Shown here: piece by piece, positions 37,501 to 46,524 of the stretch
Numbering within the stretch: position 1 is the stretch's first letter
Layout: every line of letters starts with the position of its first letter
Assembly: GCA_946414435.1 (NCBI GenBank)
Contig: CAMKOM010000013.1
Coordinates: 1 to 64,000 of the forward strand
Length of the DNA stretch: 64,000 nt
Source: an uncultured Bacteroidota bacterium
GTDB taxonomy: Bacteria; Bacteroidota; Bacteroidia; Bacteroidales; SZUA-534
Reading direction: 5' to 3'
Position numbers and translations under genes: made by a program
The notes under the pieces: generated by a model
What the model was told of the DNA's origin: nothing
The model's input: only the letters and a program-made list of their open reading frames with translations
Database searches by the model: none

Positions 37501-40500
37501 TAAACAAGTCCTATTTCGGCTGAACCTGTGCAACGCTCCAAGCAAAGAACACCAACTTTGTTGATTATTGCAAACTGAAGTGTTCCATTGTCCTCAACCT
37601 CAACAATCGTGTCAACCTGACAATGCAGCTTGTCTTCAACAACAAGTTTGTACATATCGGCACCCATTGCAACTGGACTTGGTCCGTTCCATTCTGAGCC
37701 ATCGGTGAGTGATGTCCATGTATAAGTGTAATCAACTTCTCCGCCAGTAACAGTGGCTATTGCGGTACCTGTCGGTGTTGCACACTCCGATTCGGTAGTA
37801 ACCACGTCAACAATGACAAGTTTGCTTGTTGGCTGAACAACTTTAATGGTGTCTTTAGCATCGCAGAAACCGTCAGATACAATTACTGTATACTCGCCTG
37901 CACCTACATTCTCGAACGAGTTTGTAGCATTGTCGATGCTTACACCGTCTTTCTGCCAAGCGTAGGTCAAATTGCCCATTCCGCCCTCGGCTGTGATTGA
38001 GAAGCTTGCTGTCTCCTCACCGTAGCACTTAGGTATTGCAATAATGTTCTTGGTTATGACAATTGCCAACGGATCAGTCAAAACAATCGGGTCACTTGTA
38101 GCATCACAGAGTGTGTTGAGATCGTTAACCTTAACTGTGTAAGTACCTGCAGTCAAATCGGTAATGGTTGGCTCAGATGTAGTTGCGATTAAACCGTTCT
38201 CGTCGTACCACTCGTAGGTGTAATCACCTGAGCCTTTCGATACTGATACAGTTATCGAAGCTCCGTCGTCACCATTGCAAGTATTTTCGGTTGTAGCGAT
38301 TTCAAGTTCCATTCCTTCTGCCAAAGTCGATACGGTGGTATCAACGAAGCAACCTTCATCCAAATCCAACGGATTAAATGTTGCGGCGTCATAGATACGG
38401 AATTTGATACCAGTTGCACCTGCAAGGTTTGTAGCCGTAAGAGTGGCATGATCAATCGCGATGTTAGGTTGATCCTGAGGCAAGCCCATATATACCATAT
38501 GATAATCGCCTTCAACCGCACCGCCTGTTACGTAAATTGTTACTGAACCATTATCAACCTGGCACGATGTTGCCAATGTTGAATCGACCTTGGTGATCAC
38601 GAGTTTGTTCGGCTCACCAATTTGGAAGTCCAATGAATCCTGGCAACCGTCTTCGTCAGTTACGATAACTCTGTAGGCATCGCCAAACGGCAGAGTGGTG
38701 AAGCTTGCAGAGAAGTCATCAGAAGAAGTAGCGGTGTAACCAGCCACATCAAAGTCGAAATGAGAAATCAGCTCTTTGGTTGCTGAGAATGTTACAGTAC
38801 CATCGCTGCCATTAAAGCAAGTTACATCGGTAGTGGCATCCTTACTGATGTGGATTTGATCGGGTGAACCAACCTCAACCATTGTTATGGCTTCGCAGCC
38901 CATGGCGTCAGTAGCACGTACATAGTAGATTCCCCTGCAAAGATCAAGAGTATCAGTATCGTGTGTTCCACCAACATAATATTCTTCAGTAAAGTTTATG
39001 TCGCGAGCCCACTCCCATTTTACAATTACGCCCGAGCCACCAATTGCCTTAGCCACTGCATGTGCGTCGCACTTGCCGTAGCAGCTCTCGCGCAGGCCAA
39101 TTGGCGAAATGTAACTTATAGTGTGAGTATTAGGTATCGAAACATTGGGGTTCAACTCCTTCGAATCAAATGTCAGAGTTTGTGTTTTGCCTTCGAAATT
39201 GACATCAGTGAAAGTAATTACCGCATGAGCCAATTTACCGACACCATCAGAGAAATCACTTCCGACTTCGACAGCCCAACCACCTTCAGCCGGGTTCAAA
39301 CCATATATGTCGCTCCATGAACCTGTGATTCCGAAGGTACCATTAACGTCGGCACCAAAAGACCATGATTTCATTGTGTTGAAGAAATCGACATCAGATT
39401 CTGTTGTGAACTCGAAATCAAATTTGCCTGCATTAGAAACCCATTGTTTCATGCTATTGTTATGATCCTCGGTATGGTTATACAATTTTACCCTGTTCGT
39501 TCCATCGGGCGATACCAGATAGAATTGAAGACCATAAGCCGTTGCATATTGTCCTTTCACTCTCACTCTGATTTTTGTTGAAGGACCGATTGAGAACGGT
39601 TTGAGTGTACCGATTCCGATAGTCAGCTCCGGCATGATTGTAAGTGTCATATCATCTGATATGCTACCGCAATTATCGCTATCTACTGTAAGAGTCAAGT
39701 GAACCTCACCGTTTACCTTATCCATATCGCCCGGCGTGTATGTTGCATTCAACAATGATTTGTCATCGAATGCTCCATCACCGTCAGTAGTCCATTCAAC
39801 TTTTGTTCCGTTGGCAAACTCCACACCTTCCAATAAAGTATATGAACCACTATAGCAAATTGTGGTGTCAGGACCTGCGCTTACTGTTGGTCCTTGCTCG
39901 TTCTCAATTGTTATTGTTGCCTCAACAGAGCATCCGTAATCAGGATCAGTGTCGGTGATTGTGCAAGTCAGTGTATAAGTACCTGCCACATTGCTCATGA
40001 ATATTGGTGTAGCACTCGATGGGTCATCAAGATATTCAACACCATTACCAGTCCATGCATATTCATAAGTACCGCTGCCACCAGTTGCTGTGGCATTCAA
40101 CGGCAAACCACTGCCATTAGTGCAAGTGTTGTCTGACGATACCAAGCCGCTTACCGGCAAATCGCGAACTATTACCTGGAAAGCTGACGATACACCTTTG
40201 CAACCATTTCCATCTGTATATTCAACTTTTACGTTGAATGTACCAGCAGTTGTCCATGTGTAGCTGAATGTGTTTGAAGAACCACTCTGCTCAACATCGT
40301 CGATATACCATTTATAATCGGTCATTCCCGTCTCGGTACTATAACTACCAGTCTTATCCTGACAGATATTATTATCACCTGCGATTGTCGGGGTTGGCAA
40401 CGGATTGATGGTGATGGTTATTTGATCTTCATAGTCATCTGACGATGTGCAAGGAGTTTTTGCTTTTGCCTTCAAAGTCAGCGTTACGCTACCATTTGTC

Positions 40501-43500
40501 TTATCATCAGGAGTGAATGTGTAAATCGGATTCAAATCATCGGTGGCAAAAACACCTGCCGTAGGCGACGACCACTCCAATCCTGAATAATTCTCTGCAG
40601 TTGCGGTTAACTCATATGTCAATTCGTTGAAGCAAACAGCGTCATCATCACCAGCGTTGGCTGTTGGTTTAGCGACAAATGTTATCATCTCTTCATCATA
40701 CACTGATTCGCATGTGCCAACCTGCTCTGTCAAACGCAATGGGAATGAGCCTTCTTTGTCGGCAACAAACTTCGTTGATGTCACATGAGCTTCTGTTGAA
40801 GTTGTTGACCAAGCCAAATTAGATATAATGCCTGTTACTGACTGTGCTGCAACTGGCAAATCGTATTCCAGACCACAAACTGTTGCAGGTAAAATGTCAG
40901 GTTGCGGCTTCGGATTCACTGTAAGTGTCATTGATTTCTCACCTGAAGCGTCGCATCCATTCTGAGGTTTGGCTGTGATTGTCACCTGTTTCCATGCGGT
41001 TGCAGGCAGAGCAGAATTATAAGTTGCCTTGTGCTCCTCTGTCAAGTCAAGAGTTCCACCATCAGAAGCAATCCAAACATATCCGTCGAAATTCTCGTGT
41101 TTTGTAACTTCAACAGTATATGATTCGCCTGCGCAAATTGTTGCTGCGTATGCGTTGAATTCTATAACTGGTTTGGCCTTGAAAGTAACAGTGGCGGTAA
41201 CCTCGTCGCTGCTGCAGTTTGTATTCGACTCAACAACACCGATTGTATAATCACCATAAGTTGTACCGCTGAGTGCCAATTTCACCATTGCCTTTGTTCC
41301 TTCAATCTTCTCATCGATTATCGTCACACCCGACGGAATATTCCATTCAACAGTGTTGCCACTTTCAATGGTTGCTGTCAGGTAGCCGTCATCTTCAGGA
41401 CCGCAAATTTCCTTGCCAGTAAGTGCCGGCGAAGGAACTTTGTAAACATGGAATGTATAGTTTTCGGTTAATGTGCCGCAAGCTGCAGTTGTAATAGTTG
41501 CAGTAAGAGTCACATCCTTCCCAGCTTCAGAATCATCGGGCGTATAAGTTGCCGTCATTGACGATGCATCACCTGATTGCTCCAATGTACCAAGAAATGC
41601 GCCTTTTGACCATGACAAACTTGTATTGTTGGTTGCAGTTGCAGTTGCAGTTGCCGGATCAGTTCCGCAAACATCAACGGGGTCTGACAAACTAAGTGTC
41701 GGATTATCATGGAATGTAACATATACTACCGGACTTGGTTCTGACACACAACCCTCTTTTTCTTCTTTTACTGTCAATCCGTAAGTTACACCGTTATCAC
41801 CTTCAAGAGTTGCGGTTGTTGCAGATGTTGGTGTAACAATAAATGTATTGTCGCCACCATTGTCCCATGTCAAGTTACCACCATGACTTGGAACGGCTGT
41901 TGCAATAATACCAGTCAAACCGCAAACATCGCCATTTGAACCTGATCCTATTGCATTAATTGTTGGGTGCGGATAAGGATTCACTTTGAGTGAATATGCA
42001 TCATTTGCGTCGGCACACACACCATTGCTTGCCACTACAGTGATTGTCACAGTATGATCAATATCAGAAGCACTTGGTGTATATTTAACTGTTTTTGTGC
42101 CATTGCCTTCCAAAGTACCACTTCCATCATGATCCCATACTATTGATGTCTGGTTTTCGATGTCAGCAGTGATTGTTACAGGAGTGGTTTCACAAGTTTT
42201 ACCCGATTTGACTGCAATATTGACTGTCGGGGCCTTGAAGAAATTCAATGTAACTGTTTTGTAAAGGCCATCGCCATCGCTATTGCTGTAGCCCACACAA
42301 CCATTATCCGGTTCTGTTTCTATAACTCTGAAGATATATTCACCAGGTTCATCTACCTCAACATGCAAATTGCTTATAGTAGCAGTGCCTGAACCTGTAC
42401 CGCCAATATGATCAGCCACCAATGTGCCACCCATACTAGCAACAGCTTGTATGTCTTCTTCAAGTCCGCAAACAGAATGATCAGTAGAAGTGATAGACGG
42501 TTTTGGTGTTGCAATAACGGTCAATATCATATCATCTTCATCCGGATCACAAGTTCCGTTTGTTACTTTCATGGTCAACTTAACGACACCTGCGTCAAGC
42601 AAAGTCAGTGTCGGGGTCTCAGTATCTGCACCTGATGCTATTGTTGCTACCGATGGATCATCAACAGTCCACAATATAGTACCTTTACTATGGTTTTTAG
42701 CCTCAACACCATTGTCTTTGCTCAAAGTGTATGTACCTTCTTGCAAGCAGACATTATCGTCAGAACCTGCATTGGCTTCCGGTGCAGGAATTGTAGTAAT
42801 TTCAGTTTTGATCTCTTCAGGAGCCTCACTGGGGTCTTCTGCGAATACCGTTGCGAAATTTGAACGGTCTGTACAACCCTCGCTGTCGGTAATAGTTATT
42901 GTGTATTCACCTGCAGGAAGGCCGCTTAATGATGACTCACCGATGGGGAAATTATAAGTTGTACCGTTTAATTCTGCTGAATATGAATAAGGAGCTGTAC
43001 CGCCACTCACATTTGACACTGTAATCACTCCTGATTCCTTATTAGAGCATGTTTCATCTGCATTGGCCTCACCAACAATTCTGGCAGGACCGTTAGGATA
43101 GGCATCATTTTGTCCAAGTTCACGCCACCAAGGTGTATACTGAAATGCGGTCGAAGCGAACTTACATCCCACACCGTCGGTAATTGTTACAGTATATGTG
43201 GCCTGCGGCGCAGCAGAAATATAGTCGGCTGTTGAGAAAACTCCGAGATACCCGGTTTTTCTCCATTGCTGAGTATATGTTCCCACTCCTGTACCACCGC
43301 CTGCAGTATAACTCAACTCTATATCATCACCCCAACATACTGCATCTTTCTTTACATCAATTTTAAGAGTGAAATCAGGATTAGCATACTCCACATTCAC
43401 AGTTTGAATTGACACTTTTTTACCATCAGGACTATATCCGGCGCTATATGAACCCACCTCCAAACCTCCAAATGTATAGCTGTTACCAAAATAATCATCC

Positions 43501-44390
43501 AGCCATACAAATTCATGAGTAACTGCATCCAGATATCCTAAAACCAGATTATACTCTCCTACGCCACCATCCACTTCAACATAAACGCCACCGTCATTGG
43601 TGAGATTATCAGCATTTGATGGACATGATACAGGAACAGGAGTAAGCGAGTATGACGCTTTCGATGCTGCAAGATCATAGCTTCTTACATTATTATATAC
43701 CAGATTGCTTGCCGATAAGAAATTTTTGAAGAAATCGTCTCGTATCAATATCTCTGAGTTTTTAGCTTCGAAGGTCAAGTTTGAAGCCATGCCAAAATCC
43801 CATTTGTCGCAAGTCACTGTCGAGTTCTCGATATTCAGAGCCGCAATGTTATCGGTTGCCGAGAATACGGCGCACGTTACATTGTGGCCTGCAGTGTTGA
43901 ACGAGCCTGATTTGAGTGTTATGTTACACATGGTTGTCAAGTCGGATTCAAGTGTCCAACTGCCACCATCGATGACTATTCCACCTTCAAGCACACTGGC
44001 GATGCTGACAGTGTTGTCACCGCTGCCCGAAAGCACCAGTGCACCACGCAGTTTGCCAAAATCAACGCTTGCATCAGTATTGATTGAACCGCTAATAGTC
44101 AGGTCCTTTTTGCCCGAGAAGACAAAATCGGTGTTGGTAGCTGTCAGGCTGCCTATCTCCACTGCATCCTTGAGCGTGACGGTATTTTTGTCGCCACTGA
44201 ACGAATTCTCGTCGAACACTACACTTGTTCCCGATTCAGGCACTGCCGCACCCGGTTCACCACCCGATGTGACCGACCAATGGTTCGTGTCTGACCACTT
44301 ACCACTGCCACCTACCCAGAATCTCGACTCTTGACCGAATAGTTGCGCTGCAACTAATAAAATCGATACGGTAAAAATGTGTCTCTTCAT
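34527..44390 (-). CDS. Giant SprB-like/Ig-like repeat surface protein with T9SS type B (CHU_C) C-terminus
   Basis: Signal peptide MKRHIFTVSILLVAAQLFGQ at residue 32 of the 3318-aa ORF; repeats such as TCNGDDGASITVSVSKGSGDYTYEWYDENG; C-terminal HPADVFTPNGDEYNETWRIDGLAAYDKVTIYVFNRWGGRVWQYSG...PSGTYYYVIQCSDG. Confidence 0.93.
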   Translation of the reverse strand: MKRHIFTVSILLVAAQLFGQESRFWVGGSGKWSDTNHWSVTSGGEPGAAVPESGTSVVFDENSFSGDKNTVTLKDAVEIGSLTATNTDFVFSGKKDLTISGSINTDASVDFGKLRGALVLSGSGDNTVSIASVLEGGIVIDGGSWTLESDLTTMCNITLKSGSFNTAGHNVTCAVFSATDNIAALNIENSTVTCDKWDFGMASNLTFEAKNSEILIRDDFFKNFLSASNLVYNNVRSYDLAASKASYSLTPVPVSCPSNADNLTNDGGVYVEVDGGVGEYNLVLGYLDAVTHEFVWLDDYFGNSYTFGGLEVGSYSAGYSPDGKKVSIQTVNVEYANPDFTLKIDVKKDAVCWGDDIELSYTAGGGTGVGTYTQQWRKTGYLGVFSTADYISAAPQATYTVTITDGVGCKFASTAFQYTPWWRELGQNDAYPNGPARIVGEANADETCSNKESGVITVSNVSGGTAPYSYSAELNGTTYNFPIGESSLSGLPAGEYTITITDSEGCTDRSNFATVFAEDPSEAPEEIKTEITTIPAPEANAGSDDNVCLQEGTYTLSKDNGVEAKNHSKGTILWTVDDPSVATIASGADTETPTLTLLDAGVVKLTMKVTNGTCDPDEDDMILTVIATPKPSITSTDHSVCGLEEDIQAVASMGGTLVADHIGGTGSGTATISNLHVEVDEPGEYIFRVIETEPDNGCVGYSNSDGDGLYKTVTLNFFKAPTVNIAVKSGKTCETTPVTITADIENQTSIVWDHDGSGTLEGNGTKTVKYTPSASDIDHTVTITVVASNGVCADANDAYSLKVNPYPHPTINAIGSGSNGDVCGLTGIIATAVPSHGGNLTWDNGGDNTFIVTPTSATTATLEGDNGVTYGLTVKEEKEGCVSEPSPVVYVTFHDNPTLSLSDPVDVCGTDPATATATATNNTSLSWSKGAFLGTLEQSGDASSMTATYTPDDSEAGKDVTLTATITTAACGTLTENYTFHVYKVPSPALTGKEICGPEDDGYLTATIESGNTVEWNIPSGVTIIDEKIEGTKAMVKLALSGTTYGDYTIGVVESNTNCSSDEVTATVTFKAKPVIEFNAYAATICAGESYTVEVTKHENFDGYVWIASDGGTLDLTEEHKATYNSALPATAWKQVTITAKPQNGCDASGEKSMTLTVNPKPQPDILPATVCGLEYDLPVAAQSVTGIISNLAWSTTSTEAHVTSTKFVADKEGSFPLRLTEQVGTCESVYDEEMITFVAKPTANAGDDDAVCFNELTYELTATAENYSGLEWSSPTAGVFATDDLNPIYTFTPDDKTNGSVTLTLKAKAKTPCTSSDDYEDQITITINPLPTPTIAGDNNICQDKTGSYSTETGMTDYKWYIDDVEQSGSSNTFSYTWTTAGTFNVKVEYTDGNGCKGVSSAFQVIVRDLPVSGLVSSDNTCTNGSGLPLNATATGGSGTYEYAWTGNGVEYLDDPSSATPIFMSNVAGTYTLTCTITDTDPDYGCSVEATITIENEQGPTVSAGPDTTICYSGSYTLLEGVEFANGTKVEWTTDGDGAFDDKSLLNATYTPGDMDKVNGEVHLTLTVDSDNCGSISDDMTLTIMPELTIGIGTLKPFSIGPSTKIRVRVKGQYATAYGLQFYLVSPDGTNRVKLYNHTEDHNNSMKQWVSNAGKFDFEFTTESDVDFFNTMKSWSFGADVNGTFGITGSWSDIYGLNPAEGGWAVEVGSDFSDGVGKLAHAVITFTDVNFEGKTQTLTFDSKELNPNVSIPNTHTISYISPIGLRESCYGKCDAHAVAKAIGGSGVIVKWEWARDINFTEEYYVGGTHDTDTLDLCRGIYYVRATDAMGCEAITMVEVGSPDQIHISKDATTDVTCFNGSDGTVTFSATKELISHFDFDVAGYTATSSDDFSASFTTLPFGDAYRVIVTDEDGCQDSLDFQIGEPNKLVITKVDSTLATSCQVDNGSVTIYVTGGAVEGDYHMVYMGLPQDQPNIAIDHATLTATNLAGATGIKFRIYDAATFNPLDLDEGCFVDTTVSTLAEGMELEIATTENTCNGDDGASITVSVSKGSGDYTYEWYDENGLIATTSEPTITDLTAGTYTVKVNDLNTLCDATSDPIVLTDPLAIVITKNIIAIPKCYGEETASFSITAEGGMGNLTYAWQKDGVSIDNATNSFENVGAGEYTVIVSDGFCDAKDTIKVVQPTSKLVIVDVVTTESECATPTGTAIATVTGGEVDYTYTWTSLTDGSEWNGPSPVAMGADMYKLVVEDKLHCQVDTIVEVEDNGTLQFAIINKVGVLCLERCTGSAEIGLVYDDDNIYDHSNLLFTWNGVQTNEDKNYTLCNGLNTVRVKSIANGCSKVDTFKLSDDRALKVVIQRDPDLSTSGSCNGAITATGKDGVPGYTYTWADASGNPIAAVEGEPNVIDRLCEGYYMLHVEDNNPDGCAIDTLIQIEHRPLSWKAVQVIGAICYGGNEGSIEIEGVGGYYEPYNYKWTSSKWPADSVATSPLITNLSSGWYRFNVSQRNGTVWVSDSIFVTQPTDSIVADYDAIGTPCYESIGSIVAGTIGGTAPFTYTFSNEAWTSDSVKMTNNGIVKIVGLKADSYNLYVRDVNGCGYKTVVEVPDLSEFNISLTAEDVRCYGESSGKVKVNATSLNGGFDYEWIDRSETIDSIVGVPAKVYTVKVTDAKNCVRIDSIEVVQPEKINLSIKNTVASSCYNTSDAEIAIDTIKGRTGSIVRFHFMAEDGSVYFDSTTQKSNITMSGLLPAGAYNVLAYDSRGCASDTIDLKVYSSRPRIIFIEDNISDEPTKCHDYELVGGVGKISTSWIDVNYVQQNPEYQVSSSLVSSETLYYKIDDREATAIKDKDTGKMFVGVTAGPHTITVGFGADMDCPVMLEHELGTKSDLLAEATFNNGEKLLFACPDDELTAKVKSQVPFSSYKFYALYDENVENYGQTVEPQPAPSADTTTNVADSAIAYRFNRGIYYRADSTTVADSTPTVDTDTTTVAPAPVQKPTYNYGEDIRGNKVVLFATGSVSNTEAWADNFLPYGGATNYYFEIADNQCVAIDSIVAIAMRPTEKLSAVVSMDDATSDELFIAGEYEVPEGGLLTLEANQLQFEFDNMFVFSENAWSWDWAPADKLNGEGSGLRYESTQNDNPIVAQSFGKLYAKVRDSVAFEAEVEYNDSLYSVSNLVCYYYDSVKINSISGIHPADVFTPNGDEYNETWRIDGLAAYDKVTIYVFNRWGGRVWQYSGTGKEYSDANQWNGRNEKNKPVPSGTYYYVIQCSDGILGGKKVTGPVTVIR

Positions 44391-44712
44391 AACGCTTATA
44401 TTAAGTGTTGCTATTCCTTTTTCTGCTCCGCGTACATTTGTGTACGAAAAGCGCATAAAAGTAATTTTTTTTAAAAACGACATTTTTTTGTTTTGATAAT
44501 CCGACCATAAACGTCGGTAAATACACGAAAATAAAGGTTAGGCTGAATTTGCGGTACGCAAGTTGGTGTAGTATAGGCGATAAACACCAACCGTGACAGG
44601 AACGCGAACTAGGAATTAAAATTGTGCACACCTATTATAAATAATATGGTAGCGGCCAAATATTTTTAACTCCCCATAACCGATGGTTTATCGAACCACA
44701 TCAGCTGCGCGG

Positions 44713-46332
44713 TTAAAAATCGTAGTAAATATTCTGCAGCGATGTTCTCAAGCCGAATGTAATCAGATTGTTGGCGTTTTTTGAGCCATCGGCTTCTTCT
44801 GAGCGGCGGGTGAAGCCTACATAAACATTCATATTAGTTCGCGGATTGATAAGAAAAGCTGCTTTTGCACTTGTATTCCGCAAAATAACCTTCTGCCCCT
44901 GCCCTATCTCGTTATAATATTCCTGCTGACGATTTGTGTACGATTTGAAAATATCGTTGCCCCAATTCTGTCCGGCAACATCGCGGCCGTGCATGGCGCG
45001 GATGTGCTTTGCTTCCAGAAACAACCGCTTATAGTTATAGCGTCCGATGAGCACGAACTCGCGGAAATTGCAGCCAAGCGAATGAGCGAGCGGCTGTTTG
45101 TAGTGTCCGTAGTTGCTTATGTGGTCGATGTGCGAGTACATAAACGGTCGCGCCACGTTCATTTCAGCCTGCACGTCGAGATGCTGCAACCCAAATAAAT
45201 CGAATGTTTTGTAGCCAACTTGAAACGCCCATTTGTTGGCCGCCCACCCCCACTGTATTGTCGAATCCGACTTATTGAACTGGTGCTTGATGCCAGCCTT
45301 GATATTCTCGAGTTTGAACTCGTCGATAATGAACTGCCCGTAAAGCACGTGATTGTTCCAAAGCGTCAGTTTGCCCGTAAGACCCATCAGCGCATTGTCC
45401 GACGACCCTACTGAAAACTCGACCGGGCGTGTGAAGATGACCGGATTGGCATAATTGATGTCGAATCCACGATGGCCCAGACTGTCAGCATTGGCCCAGA
45501 TTACAGCTTCAAAAAATCCAATATTGAGCCACGGCGTAACCGACCAATCGAGATAATTGAACGAGCCCCACTTTTTATCGTGCGGATGACCGTAGTCGTA
45601 GTGTTTTGTAAAATCCTGGAACTGAGCCCAAAGGTTTACATATTTGATATTCCAGAAATCGGTTGTGATACGCAGAAATGGATAGTTTGCTGCCACATCG
45701 CTGAGCAACATTGAGCGGTATCCGTCGCCAATGAAATTCTTGCCATGACCGAATGTGATGTCGAAATGCTCATCGGGTTGCAGAGTGACGGTGGCATCGG
45801 CCCAAGCGTAATCGTAGCCGTCGTCTTTGAAGGTTTTGTAAGAGCTTTGCCCCGGAATGGTTTTGGTGTTGCCGACCACACCGCGGCGGTAGTCGTAGAA
45901 TTTTGCCTGATTCTCGTAGAAATCGCTGGTCACAAACACATATTTACCCAGCCGTGCGTTCAGAACAAAGCCACGGGTGTTCACCCAACTGAGGTTGTCG
46001 TAGTCAGCATCACGACCGAGTTCAAAATTCATAAGCGGGTCAATGGTGAATTCAAAATCGTCCCGCTTGTAGGTTATCCAACTGCGGTTCAGTAAGATAT
46101 CGGGAATTTTGCCATTTACATCGATGCGGTAGATTGAATCAGCGTTGACGGTGGCATTCACCTGCCGCATCTGATATGGTTTCACCGATGTATGAAAACG
46201 GTTCTGCTTCTGATAGGCGTATCGGTCGAAGTGGTTGAACTCGTGTTCCATATAGAGCGAGTGCGACTCTTGGCCGAAGGCCGAAACCGAGCACATTGCA
46301 ACCAAAACCGATATAAAAACACGTCTCACCAC
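44713..46332 (-). CDS. Outer-membrane beta-barrel protein, Wzi/RemB-like
   Basis: Signal peptide MVRRVFISVLVAMCSVSAFGQ; FDITFGHGKNFIGDGYRSMLLSDVAANYPFLRI typical of Wzi-like barrels. Confidence 0.65.
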   Translation of the reverse strand: MVRRVFISVLVAMCSVSAFGQESHSLYMEHEFNHFDRYAYQKQNRFHTSVKPYQMRQVNATVNADSIYRIDVNGKIPDILLNRSWITYKRDDFEFTIDPLMNFELGRDADYDNLSWVNTRGFVLNARLGKYVFVTSDFYENQAKFYDYRRGVVGNTKTIPGQSSYKTFKDDGYDYAWADATVTLQPDEHFDITFGHGKNFIGDGYRSMLLSDVAANYPFLRITTDFWNIKYVNLWAQFQDFTKHYDYGHPHDKKWGSFNYLDWSVTPWLNIGFFEAVIWANADSLGHRGFDINYANPVIFTRPVEFSVGSSDNALMGLTGKLTLWNNHVLYGQFIIDEFKLENIKAGIKHQFNKSDSTIQWGWAANKWAFQVGYKTFDLFGLQHLDVQAEMNVARPFMYSHIDHISNYGHYKQPLAHSLGCNFREFVLIGRYNYKRLFLEAKHIRAMHGRDVAGQNWGNDIFKSYTNRQQEYYNEIGQGQKVILRNTSAKAAFLINPRTNMNVYVGFTRRSEEADGSKNANNLITFGLRTSLQNIYYDF

Positions 46333-46524
46333 GTTATGCCATAAAACGAGACGAATTTAATTGAATTTGTCTTACCAGCTGTAAGTTTTTGGCAAACACC
46401 CCACAAGGATTGATTGATTGAAGGTCGGAAGGATTGAAGGGCTGATGAAATATTGGGTTTTTGAATGGCAGTATCAGCTAATAAAATTTTATTTACATTT
46501 ATAGTCTTAAAACTGTGACCAACG

